64,000 bases of DNA from Bacteroidota bacterium (GTDB taxonomy: Bacteria; Bacteroidota; Bacteroidia; NS11-12g; UBA955). The notes under the pieces were generated by a model. That model ran no database searches. It was not told where the DNA came from and saw only the letters and a program-made list of their open reading frames with translations. Each line of letters begins with the position of its first letter. The stretch's first letter is position 1. The position numbers and the translations under genes were made by a program. Of the stretch, positions 10,218 through 17,900 are shown piece after piece. The DNA lies in contig JAUXOK010000028.1 in assembly GCA_030682255.1 (NCBI GenBank), positions 528,001-592,000 of the forward strand, in the 5' to 3' direction.

Positions 10218-11450
10218 TTATGGAATTTCAATATAAAACGTTGAACCTTTGTTTGGTGTGCTTTCAAAAGTAATACGTCCGTTTAATATTTCAATATATT
10301 TTTTTACAATATTTAATCCCAATCCACTGCCTTTTTCATTGCCTATATTGTTGGCTCGAAAAAAACGTTCGAAAATATTAACCTGATCTTCATAAGGAAT
10401 ACCAATTCCTTGGTCTTTTACATCGATGCAAAACACCGAGTTTTTTTGATATGCCCTTACTATAATTTTAGTACCCTCGTTGGAATACTTGATAGCATTG
10501 CTCAATAAATTGATCATTAAATTCCTAAATATACTCCTATCGGTATGAATGTCTTTTTTGTTTAATTCATTCTGAAAATGAATGGTTTGACCTTCCTTAG
10601 TTATGCCTTTGATGGATTCGATGATATCTAAAATCAACTCTGCTGCATCAATATTTTCAAGTTCAGCCTTTACATAACCTTCTTCAAGTTTATCAAGTGA
10701 TAAAAAATCATTTAAAATGCCTGTTAAGTTATTAACCGACTCTTTGATTCTTACCAAATGTTTTTCCAATTTATCTTTTTCTCCCATTTCAGAATATTTA
10801 CCAACTAAAGAAACAGAAGACAAAATAGTAGCCAAAGGTGTTCTAAACTCATGAGAAGCAGTGCTAATAAACCTGGATTTCATATCATTCAAATCCTTTT
10901 CTTTTTCTAAAGCCAAATCAACTTCTTTTTTAGATTCTGTCAGTTTTTTAATCATTTCAGCCAACTCTAAAGTTCTAGATTGTACTTTTTGCTCTAAGTC
11001 TTGATTCAATTTAGACAATTGAAAACTAGCTTTCTTAAGCATTTCATTGGCTTTTCTTAACTCATCGTCTTTCTTTTTTCTGTCAGAAATATCTATAACA
11101 AACGAAACCACCAAGGTTTGATTTTCGGATTTAACATGGCTTAAACTTATTTCTACAGGAAACTCTTCTTGATTTTTTTTCTTAGCATACAAGTCTCTGC
11201 CTATCCCCATCGAGCGTGGTGAGGGATTAGCATAATAACCATCTCTATAATGGGTGTGTTTGGCTTGAACATTACGTGGAATTAAATCTTCAATTTTTAA
11301 TTTAAGAAACTCTTCCTCTGAATATTCAAACATTTTACATGCCTTAGGATTTACCAAAACGATTTCGCCTACTTGATTAGAGACAATAAAACCCTCTGTG
11401 GCATCCATAAACATACTTTCAAAAATCTTGTCGTTTCTCTCTTTTGACAT
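10218..11450 (-). CDS. PAS-domain sensor histidine kinase
   Basis: 410 residues with no membrane segment, hence cytoplasmic. Residues 10-125 are a PAS domain, followed by a coiled-coil linker (about 126-190). The HisKA domain has H200 in STASHEFRTPLATIL, and the HATPase domain has N-box NLLSNAIKYSNEG, G1 DQGIGIP and G2 GSGLGLNIVKKY. The order resembles FixL-type sensors, but no haem-ligand pattern can be claimed without alignment. It is adjacent to the receiver-Crp regulator (0 bp between them) and lies 6 bp after the SafE-like gene, so kinase and regulator are very likely partners controlling the oxidase genes. Confidence 0.93.
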   Translation of the reverse strand: MSKERNDKIFESMFMDATEGFIVSNQVGEIVLVNPKACKMFEYSEEEFLKLKIEDLIPRNVQAKHTHYRDGYYANPSPRSMGIGRDLYAKKKNQEEFPVEISLSHVKSENQTLVVSFVIDISDRKKKDDELRKANEMLKKASFQLSKLNQDLEQKVQSRTLELAEMIKKLTESKKEVDLALEKEKDLNDMKSRFISTASHEFRTPLATILSSVSLVGKYSEMGEKDKLEKHLVRIKESVNNLTGILNDFLSLDKLEEGYVKAELENIDAAELILDIIESIKGITKEGQTIHFQNELNKKDIHTDRSIFRNLMINLLSNAIKYSNEGTKIIVRAYQKNSVFCIDVKDQGIGIPYEDQVNIFERFFRANNIGNEKGSGLGLNIVKKYIEILNGRITFESTPNKGSTFYIEIP

Positions 11451-11456
11451 ATTTAG

Positions 11457-12164
11457 TTAGTTTTTAGAAGGCTTGCAACAATTTTCAATTTGCGGTTTAC
11501 CATGGTTTTGATTTAACTCAGGACTTAAATACGGAATACCAAGATTTGAACCCCTCAATATCATTAAAACACCAATTAGCAAAGGTAATAATTTATAAAT
11601 TATATTCAATTTTTTTATATTGAACTGAAATTTCTTGAATGTAAAAAGCCATGCAGCAATAAAAACGGGCATTGTGCCTAGTCCAAACAAAAACATATAA
11701 AAAATAGCATCATAGGCATTGGTAAATCCTGAAGCATAAATAGCTGCCAAATAAATAGCACCACAAGGCAACAAGCCATTCATAATCCCTAAAGACAAAG
11801 AAGACATTACGGGATGAAGATTTAAAACACTGCCAAAACCTTTTGAAATCAATTGACTGTATTTCAATCCAAACTTGCTTTTTTGATGAAACTTAAAATA
11901 AGACAAAAGTGCATAAACAACCAATAAAGCACCAAAAACAATGGTCATATATTGCTGAACTTTGAACAATGAAAACGAAAAACCAATGGTGAAGGCTAAC
12001 ATGCCCAAAAGAATGTAAACCGATATTCTGCCAATTTGATACAAGATGGCAAAAAGCCATTTATTGGTTTTTACTTTAGATGGAACAGCAAGTGCTAATG
12101 GTCCACACATGCCAACGCAATGCAAGGTACTAATTAACCCAAATATCAATCCATTTATGACCAC
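11457..12164 (-). CDS. SafE/TauE-like membrane protein of the cbb3 cluster
   Basis: 235 residues, GTG start at 12164 overlapping the ccoH stop by 1 nt (TAGTG). Six hydrophobic segments start with STLHCVGMCGPLALAVPSK, the HCxGMCG motif of the SafE/UreH-like membrane family regularly found at the end of cco operons. The tail is short and Cys-containing (ENCCKPSK). Proteins of this group are proposed to handle copper or redox steps in oxidase maturation. Since ccoI (the copper ATPase) is not in this cluster, this gene may be the local maturation factor. Confidence 0.82.
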   Translation of the reverse strand: MVINGLIFGLISTLHCVGMCGPLALAVPSKVKTNKWLFAILYQIGRISVYILLGMLAFTIGFSFSLFKVQQYMTIVFGALLVVYALLSYFKFHQKSKFGLKYSQLISKGFGSVLNLHPVMSSLSLGIMNGLLPCGAIYLAAIYASGFTNAYDAIFYMFLFGLGTMPVFIAAWLFTFKKFQFNIKKLNIIYKLLPLLIGVLMILRGSNLGIPYLSPELNQNHGKPQIENCCKPSKN

Positions 12165-12586
12165 TAAATTTTAATTCGTTTTTCAATTAGATATTCTTTT
12201 TTCCCTTCAAAACACCTGATATAAACTTGATAATAACCTTCTGAAAACTCAGATTTATCAATTTTTGATATCAGATTACCAGAATATACAAAATGTCTGT
12301 CTTTTGATGAATCATCCTCTCTTTTAAAATGCACCTTGATAGAATCAGATTGAAGAGAAGAAGGAGACAAAATCACTATTTTTGAATCTTGTTCACCCAC
12401 AATAAATGAATCTATATATGGATTTCCCAATAGTTTGGCATCAATAGTAGATTGATATTTCAACTCCTCGTTATAATAATCTTTAGATTCTAAACCAATG
12501 TCCTGCCCACAGCTTTTAAAAACCATTACTACAATGAGTAAAACAAACAAAGAATAAAGGGCTATGATAAAATATTTATAATTCAT
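12164..12586 (-). CDS. ccoH: FixH/CcoH family cbb3 oxidase assembly protein
   Basis: 140 residues: one N-terminal membrane helix (about 5-25), then a periplasmic domain with KDYYNEELKYQSTIDA, the FixH signature in which the Tyr-Tyr-x-x-x-Leu-x-Tyr pattern follows the helix. The C-terminal half is a small Ig-like beta domain. CcoH binds and stabilises the assembling cbb3 oxidase. It is 9 bp after ccoG and overlaps the SafE-like gene. Confidence 0.85.
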   Translation of the reverse strand: MNYKYFIIALYSLFVLLIVVMVFKSCGQDIGLESKDYYNEELKYQSTIDAKLLGNPYIDSFIVGEQDSKIVILSPSSLQSDSIKVHFKREDDSSKDRHFVYSGNLISKIDKSEFSEGYYQVYIRCFEGKKEYLIEKRIKI

Positions 12587-12595
12587 TTTACAAAT

Positions 12596-14014
12596 TTACT
12601 GATAAATGGGTCCTAAAAAACCTGTTTTTACTCTTTGAATCACTTCGCCATTCTTTTTAACATCTATTACAACTTTGGTTTTATGTCCTGTCATACTAGA
12701 GGCAGGTAAATCCATAAAAAACTGACCGTCATATTTAGATTCTGCTCTGATATTGATTACATCACCCACCATTCTAACCACTGCACCTTTGGGCTCAATA
12801 ACATCAAGTGTTAACACCTCGTCATGATAGGTTTTATTGATGGTTTTAATAACAAACAAATTAGAATAATGTGCGCTATCAATTTGTTGATACAAAGTAC
12901 CAGAAGTTCTTAAAATAGTAGTTTCAATATTGGAACGACTAGTAATTAAGAGGGTTAAAACAACCAACAAAACTGTAAGAATAGCCGCATAAGATTTAGT
13001 TCTCCAATTGATGATTTTTCCTTCACCTTTAGAAATGTTATTCTCGCTTGCATATTTTATCAAATTAGTTGGTCTATCAATTTTTATCATCACCTCATCG
13101 CAAGCATCTATGCAAGCTGTGCAATTGACACACTCTAATTGGGTACCGTTTCTAATATCTATGGCAGTTGGACAAACCTTAACACACATACCACAATCAA
13201 TACAATCGCCTTTGGAATCTGCTGGTTCACCTTTTTTAATCCTGCCTCTTGGCTCTCCTCTAATATAGTCATAAGCCACAACAATTGAATTTTTATCGAG
13301 CATCACACCTTGTAACCTGCCGTATGGACATGCAATGATACAAACTTGTTCCCTGAACCAAGCAAAAACAAAATAAAAGGCTCCGCTAAAAACAAGAATC
13401 ATAATAAAACCCACCATGTGTTGACTAACAGGTTCTGTAATGATTTTAAACAATTCATCTACACCAATCATATAGGCTAAGAAAGTATTTGAAATCAAAA
13501 GAGAAATAGCATAAAACACACTGTGTTTTAAAACCCTTTTCCTGATTTTGGAACTGGTCCAAGATTCCGCTTTCAACTTTTGTTGTTGGGATGCAGAGCC
13601 ATCTATCCAATATTCAATTTTGCGGAATACCATTTCCAAGAAAATGGTTTGAGGACAAACCCAACCGCAAAATATTCTACCAAAAGCGACTGTAAACAAA
13701 ACGACAAACAAAACCATGGTAATCATGGCTAAGCCAAAAATCACTAAGTCTTGGGGCCAGAAAATGGTTCCAAATAAAATAAATTTTCGTTCAAGCACAT
13801 TGAACAAAAACATGGGATGCCCTTTGTATTTCAAAAAAGGCAAAGTAAACAACACTATCAAATAAAAGATTGATAGTGCTGTTCTTGCGTTATAAAATTT
13901 ACCTTTTGGTTTGGTTGGAAAAACCCATTTGCGTTTTCCGTCTTTACCAATGGTTCCTATAGAATCTCTGTAAGACTGATCAACATGTTCGAGAAAAGAA
14001 TCAGAATCTGACAT
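12596..14014 (-). CDS. ccoG: Cytochrome c oxidase accessory protein CcoG
   Basis: 472 residues, typical for FixG/RdxA. Polyferredoxin features: CGWVCPQTIFLEM near residue 115, CIIACPYGRLQG near 230, then CIDCGMCVKVCPTA and CVNCTACIDAC for two [4Fe-4S] clusters. Five or so membrane helices flank these, and an Ig-like C-terminal periplasmic domain (residues about 370-470) closes the protein. CcoG reduces copper for delivery to the CcoN binuclear centre. Its start abuts the ccoP stop (1-nt overlap), giving tight coupling. Confidence 0.95.
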   Translation of the reverse strand: MSDSDSFLEHVDQSYRDSIGTIGKDGKRKWVFPTKPKGKFYNARTALSIFYLIVLFTLPFLKYKGHPMFLFNVLERKFILFGTIFWPQDLVIFGLAMITMVLFVVLFTVAFGRIFCGWVCPQTIFLEMVFRKIEYWIDGSASQQQKLKAESWTSSKIRKRVLKHSVFYAISLLISNTFLAYMIGVDELFKIITEPVSQHMVGFIMILVFSGAFYFVFAWFREQVCIIACPYGRLQGVMLDKNSIVVAYDYIRGEPRGRIKKGEPADSKGDCIDCGMCVKVCPTAIDIRNGTQLECVNCTACIDACDEVMIKIDRPTNLIKYASENNISKGEGKIINWRTKSYAAILTVLLVVLTLLITSRSNIETTILRTSGTLYQQIDSAHYSNLFVIKTINKTYHDEVLTLDVIEPKGAVVRMVGDVINIRAESKYDGQFFMDLPASSMTGHKTKVVIDVKKNGEVIQRVKTGFLGPIYQ

Positions 14015-15165
14015 TATTTGGTTTCAATTATTTTGATAGAATCAATAGCATTGCTTAAAACACTAGAAGTAGTATCAGAAGTAGTTGCACCATCCTCAAA
14101 CAAATCACCTTGAGGCGCTTTTGGATTAGCAGGGTTTGTGCCTTTTAAAGAATGGATATAGCTGATGACATTTTGCATTTCAGTAGGTGTTAGCTCATCT
14201 TTCCAAGCTTTCATTCCATTTTTGGCCCCGTTTTTAACAACTACAAACATATCTTTAGCATGACCGCCATAAATCCAATAATTATCAGCAAAGTTAGGGC
14301 CTATAGTTCCTTGACCTTCGTTGCCATGACAAACTGCACAATTTTTAACATAAACCGCTTGTCCTGCACTTAATTTGTCTGCCTCCGTTAGAAATACCAC
14401 ATTAGTTTCATCTACATTTAAAGCCATCTTTGTTCTGTATTCCGAAACTGCTTTTTCTGCATCAGCCAATTCAGTTTCGTATTCTTGCAAACTTGATTTA
14501 AATGTGCCTGTTACATGATAACCTACAAAATAAACAATTGCCATTACAATTGTTAAGTAAAAACCATATTTCCACCATGGTGGCAAATCATTATCCAATT
14601 CTTGAATTCCATCATAATCGTGGTCTAGCAACAAGTCTTTGTCTGTTTCAACAGGCATTACACCCAAGACTTTTCTTGAAAAGAATTTAGCAAATGCATT
14701 TTCTTTTTTAACAACTTCTCCTGCTTCAACAGCTGATTTCTCCTCTGCTTTAGAAACAATTCTTAAAACCACTAAACATAACCAAAAAATTACAAATAGT
14801 TCAGTGATGATGATGGCAAACAAGATATAAAAAGACCATGGGTGAATCCCTGTAATTGGTGTAGCTTCATATAAGCTTTTAGTTGCCTCTTGTGCATTTG
14901 CAGAAAATGCCGAAATCATTAACAACGCTGTTGCAACGACATTGATGTTCTTACTTGCTTTTTTTTCTCTAATCTTTGTTTTGATTGAAGACAAAACTAC
15001 ATTCGTTAAAACCAAAACAATAAAAAGCAAAACCAATGACATAACAGCCATAGCCAAAAACAATGGATTGCTGAATACACTTGCTTCACTGGTTGTAGAT
15101 TGTGCGCTGACAGAGGGAACCAAACCCAGTGCCAATATTGAAAATAAATATATTTTTTTTCTCAT
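14014..15165 (-). CDS. ccoP: cbb3-type cytochrome c oxidase subunit III (CcoP)
   Basis: 383 residues. The N-terminal signal-like helix and two further membrane segments are followed by a charged linker with HDYDGIQELDNDLPPWWKYGF, the canonical CcoP N-domain motif, then another helix. The C-terminal domain is a single c-type haem site CAVCHGNEGQG with a Met ligand in GMKAW. Proteobacterial CcoP has two haem c sites, so this form is reduced to one, as known in Bacteroidota. It transfers electrons from soluble cytochromes to CcoO. Followed without gap by ccoG. Confidence 0.93.
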   Translation of the reverse strand: MRKKIYLFSILALGLVPSVSAQSTTSEASVFSNPLFLAMAVMSLVLLFIVLVLTNVVLSSIKTKIREKKASKNINVVATALLMISAFSANAQEATKSLYEATPITGIHPWSFYILFAIIITELFVIFWLCLVVLRIVSKAEEKSAVEAGEVVKKENAFAKFFSRKVLGVMPVETDKDLLLDHDYDGIQELDNDLPPWWKYGFYLTIVMAIVYFVGYHVTGTFKSSLQEYETELADAEKAVSEYRTKMALNVDETNVVFLTEADKLSAGQAVYVKNCAVCHGNEGQGTIGPNFADNYWIYGGHAKDMFVVVKNGAKNGMKAWKDELTPTEMQNVISYIHSLKGTNPANPKAPQGDLFEDGATTSDTTSSVLSNAIDSIKIIETK

Positions 15166-15175
15166 AATGTTTTTA

Positions 15176-15340
15176 TTAATTGTTATCTAATGGCAGTTCT
15201 CCTATTTTTTTAAAATAGTTTTTATCCGTTTTCAGCACATAAAACAAAAGCAATGCGAAGAAAATGAAGAATATCATGAGGGAAATGAGTGGGAATATGC
15301 TTACTCCCGATATTTGTTCTAAATAGTTGATGAATTTCAT
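15176..15340 (-). CDS. ccoQ: cbb3 oxidase small subunit CcoQ
   Basis: A 54-residue protein with ATG at 15340. One membrane helix (PLISLMIFFIFFALLLFYVL) is followed by KTDKNYFKKIGELPLDNN, the charged short tail with Tyr/Phe expected of CcoQ/FixQ. Position between ccoNO (18 bp upstream) and ccoP (10 bp downstream) is the standard place. CcoQ stabilises the oxidase complex. Confidence 0.88.
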   Translation of the reverse strand: MKFINYLEQISGVSIFPLISLMIFFIFFALLLFYVLKTDKNYFKKIGELPLDNN

Positions 15341-15358
15341 TTGATTGTTTTATTAAAA

Positions 15359-17482
15359 TTATTTTTTTTCTCCACTGATATCTGTTCCCAATCTTTGTAA
15401 ATATGCTATCAGGGCTATCACTTCTTTTTGAGGCATCGCTTTAATATTGTCTTTTGCTAAATCTGCAACAATCTCATTGGCTTGAGCCATCAAATCTTGA
15501 TTCGCAATTTTTTCATAACCCGCTTCATAAGGCACACCTAATGTTTGCATCGCTTTGATTTTTGCTTCTGTAATATCAATATCTAAATCATTTTCGAACA
15601 ACCATGGATATCTAGGCATAATTGAACCAGGCGATATTGAGGTTGGATCATAGAAGTGATTAAAATGCCAAGCATTTGATTTTTTCAATTTCTGAGTACC
15701 TTCTCTCGCCAAATCCGGACCAGTTCTTTTACTACCCCATTGAAAAGGATGATCATATACATGTTCTCCTGCTTTTGAGTATTCGCCATATCTGGCTGTT
15801 TCACTTCTGAATGGACGAACCATTTGAGAGTGACAAGTGTAACAACCTTCTCTTACATAAATATCTCTACCTTGCAATTCAAGTGGTGTATATGGTTTCA
15901 CACTGCTGATGGTAGGCACATTCGATTGAATTAAGAATGTAGGAACAAACTCAACAATACCTCCAATTAAAATAACAACTAAACTCAACACCAGCATTTG
16001 AACTGGCTTTCTTTCAATCCATCTGTGCCAGTGTTCTTTGTGTTCAGAAACATATTCTTTAGTTAATGGAGCTGCTTCGGCTTCTTCGTTTGCAACAAAA
16101 TTACCAGATTTGATAGTTTTGATTAAGTTATAAATCATCACAATTGTACCAGTTAGATATAATGTACCTCCAATAGAACGCAACAAATAGAAAGGTTTTA
16201 AATGAACTACAGTTTCTAAAAACTGATATTTCAAAGTGCCATCTGGAGTAAATTCTTTCCACATCAAACTTTGTGTCCAACCAGCCCAATACATCGGAAT
16301 GGCATACAACAACATACCTAAAGTACCTAACCAGAAGTGTGTATTCGCCATTGATTTGCTGTATAATGTTGTTTTAAACATTCTTGGAATCAACCAATAC
16401 AAAATACCAAAGGTTAAGAAACCATTCCAACCTAAAGCACCAATGTGAACGTGTGCAACAATCCAATCTGTAAAGTGGGCAATGGCATTTACGTTTTTAA
16501 ATGAAAGCATTGGACCTTCAAATGTTGCCATACCATAAGCTGTTACAGCTACCACCATAAATTTCAATACCGCATCTTCTCTTACTTTATCCCAAACACC
16601 TCTCAATGTCAACAAGCCATTAATCATACCACCCCAACTTGGTGCAATCAACATCACTGAAAATACTACACCTAAAGATTGAGCCCAATCTGGCAATGAA
16701 GTATATAATAAATGGTGAGGACCCGCCCAAATATATAAGAAAATTAAAGCCCAGAAGTGAATGATAGACAATCTGTAAGAATATACTGGTCTTTCAGCTG
16801 CTTTAGGCATGAAATAATACATCAAACCTAAGTAAGGCGTTGTCAAGAAAAATGCCACCGCATTATGACCATACCACCATTGTACCAAGGCATCTTGCAT
16901 ACCTGCATACCAACTGTAGCTTCTCATCATGGAATATGGCAATTCGAATGAATTAACCAAATGCAACACCGCAACAGTAACAAACGTTGCAATATAAAAC
17001 CAAATAGCTACATATAAATGTCTTTCTCTTCTTTTGATGATGGTTCCAAACATGTTCCATCCAAACACGACCCAAATAATTGTAATTAAAATATCAATTG
17101 GCCATTCTAATTCTGCATACTCTTTTCCTGTCGTAAAACCCGCTAAAAGCGTAACAGCGGCTAATACAATGATTAACTGCCAACCCCAAAAATGAATTTT
17201 ACTCAGTGTGTCGCTAAACATTCTTGCTTTACAAAGCCTTTGCAAAGAATAATAAACACCCATAAAAATACCATTACCCACAAAGGCGAAAATCACAGCA
17301 TTCGTGTGCAAAGGTCTAACTCTACCGAAGGTTGTTTGTGCTAAATTGAAATTCAATTCCGGAAAAACAAGTTGAAAAGCGGCAAGTACACCCACAAGCA
17401 TACCCACAACAGCCCAAAGCATAGTTGCGTAGGCAAACCATTTAACAATCTTGTTGTCATAACTAAATGTTTCTTTTGTCAT
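15359..17482 (-). CDS. ccoNO: Fused cbb3 oxidase catalytic subunit CcoN-CcoO
   Basis: 707 residues. Residues 1-465 are subunit I with about 12 helices, including the haem/copper ligand helices (WWYGHNAVAFFLTTPYLG, GPHHLLYT and HVHIGALGWNGF). Residues about 490-707 are subunit II with one membrane anchor and a mono-haem c domain (CYTCHSQMVRPFRSE near residue 545). CcoN and CcoO are normally separate; a fusion of this type is common in Bacteroidota. It reduces O2 to water at high affinity and pumps protons. It is the second gene of the cluster, 3 bp after ccoS. Confidence 0.96.
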   Translation of the reverse strand: MTKETFSYDNKIVKWFAYATMLWAVVGMLVGVLAAFQLVFPELNFNLAQTTFGRVRPLHTNAVIFAFVGNGIFMGVYYSLQRLCKARMFSDTLSKIHFWGWQLIIVLAAVTLLAGFTTGKEYAELEWPIDILITIIWVVFGWNMFGTIIKRRERHLYVAIWFYIATFVTVAVLHLVNSFELPYSMMRSYSWYAGMQDALVQWWYGHNAVAFFLTTPYLGLMYYFMPKAAERPVYSYRLSIIHFWALIFLYIWAGPHHLLYTSLPDWAQSLGVVFSVMLIAPSWGGMINGLLTLRGVWDKVREDAVLKFMVVAVTAYGMATFEGPMLSFKNVNAIAHFTDWIVAHVHIGALGWNGFLTFGILYWLIPRMFKTTLYSKSMANTHFWLGTLGMLLYAIPMYWAGWTQSLMWKEFTPDGTLKYQFLETVVHLKPFYLLRSIGGTLYLTGTIVMIYNLIKTIKSGNFVANEEAEAAPLTKEYVSEHKEHWHRWIERKPVQMLVLSLVVILIGGIVEFVPTFLIQSNVPTISSVKPYTPLELQGRDIYVREGCYTCHSQMVRPFRSETARYGEYSKAGEHVYDHPFQWGSKRTGPDLAREGTQKLKKSNAWHFNHFYDPTSISPGSIMPRYPWLFENDLDIDITEAKIKAMQTLGVPYEAGYEKIANQDLMAQANEIVADLAKDNIKAMPQKEVIALIAYLQRLGTDISGEKK

Positions 17483-17485
17483 ATA

Positions 17486-17683
17486 TTATTTTTTTAATGT
17501 TTGGTTTTTATCTTCAGAAATAAGTTTTGATTTTTTGCTAATAATCTCATCATCAAATAACATTCTAACCGATGGCGTATAGACATCTTCGAACTGTCCT
17601 TTCTTACCTGCCTTCACAAAAAGCAACAAAAAGAACAATGCTAAAAGCAAAGAAGCGCCTATCAAAATGATCATTATTTCCAC
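17486..17683 (-). CDS. ccoS: cbb3 oxidase maturation protein CcoS
   Basis: 65 residues from a GTG at 17683. This start gives the same spacing to the IGAS membrane helix as in CcoS relatives; an ATG at 17674 would shorten it by 3. The single helix is followed by GKKGQFEDVYTPSVRMLFDD, the CcoS signature (x-GQFDDxxTPxxRMLxDD). CcoS is needed to insert haem and copper into CcoN. It is the first gene of the cluster; no ccoI copper ATPase is seen upstream of it. Confidence 0.88.
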   Translation of the reverse strand: MEIMIILIGASLLLALFFLLLFVKAGKKGQFEDVYTPSVRMLFDDEIISKKSKLISEDKNQTLKK

Positions 17684-17719
17684 GATTCAAAACTAATAAT
17701 AAGCACCCATGCAGATTAA

Positions 17720-17731
17720 TGACCATGGTTA
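17720..17731. promoter_or_regulatory. Imperfect palindrome upstream of the cbb3 cluster
   Basis: TGACCATGGTTA is a 12-nt inverted repeat with one mismatched pair, 37 bp before the ccoS start. Crp-type regulators bind such dyads, so it is a candidate site for the receiver-Crp protein encoded at the end of the same cluster. Short palindromes are common by chance, so this is tentative. Confidence 0.25.
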
Positions 17732-17798
17732 GTTTAAAACCTGACCCTCATCATATTTTTGATTTTTGAATTTTTGAAAGTATGATTAAAACAAATTT

Positions 17799-17890
17799 GG
17801 GCGCCATTTCCACGCCTTTTGGGTTCCGTTGCTTGCTTCAACCAACAAACAGTTTAGAGCAAGCAACCAAGCCGCCAGTCGAGGGGCGCA
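17799..17890. repeat. GC-rich palindromic intergenic element
   Basis: A 92-bp block much richer in GC than its surroundings. Perfect 10-bp arms GTTGCTTGCT (17828-17837) and AGCAAGCAAC (17858-17867) enclose a 20-nt loop. The outer ends GCGCC (17801) and GGCGC (17885) can also pair. It has no coding role and lies between ccoS and the convergently placed end of the next minus-strand gene. Such units resemble dispersed REP-like elements of Bacteroidota. Confidence 0.6.
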
Positions 17891-17900
17891 GAAAACCATC

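Noticed and set aside
17688-17695. TAGTTTTG as a -7 element for ccoS
   Set aside because: It lies only 4 nt from the GTG start preferred by alignment, so it would give a leaderless mRNA; no -33 element found.
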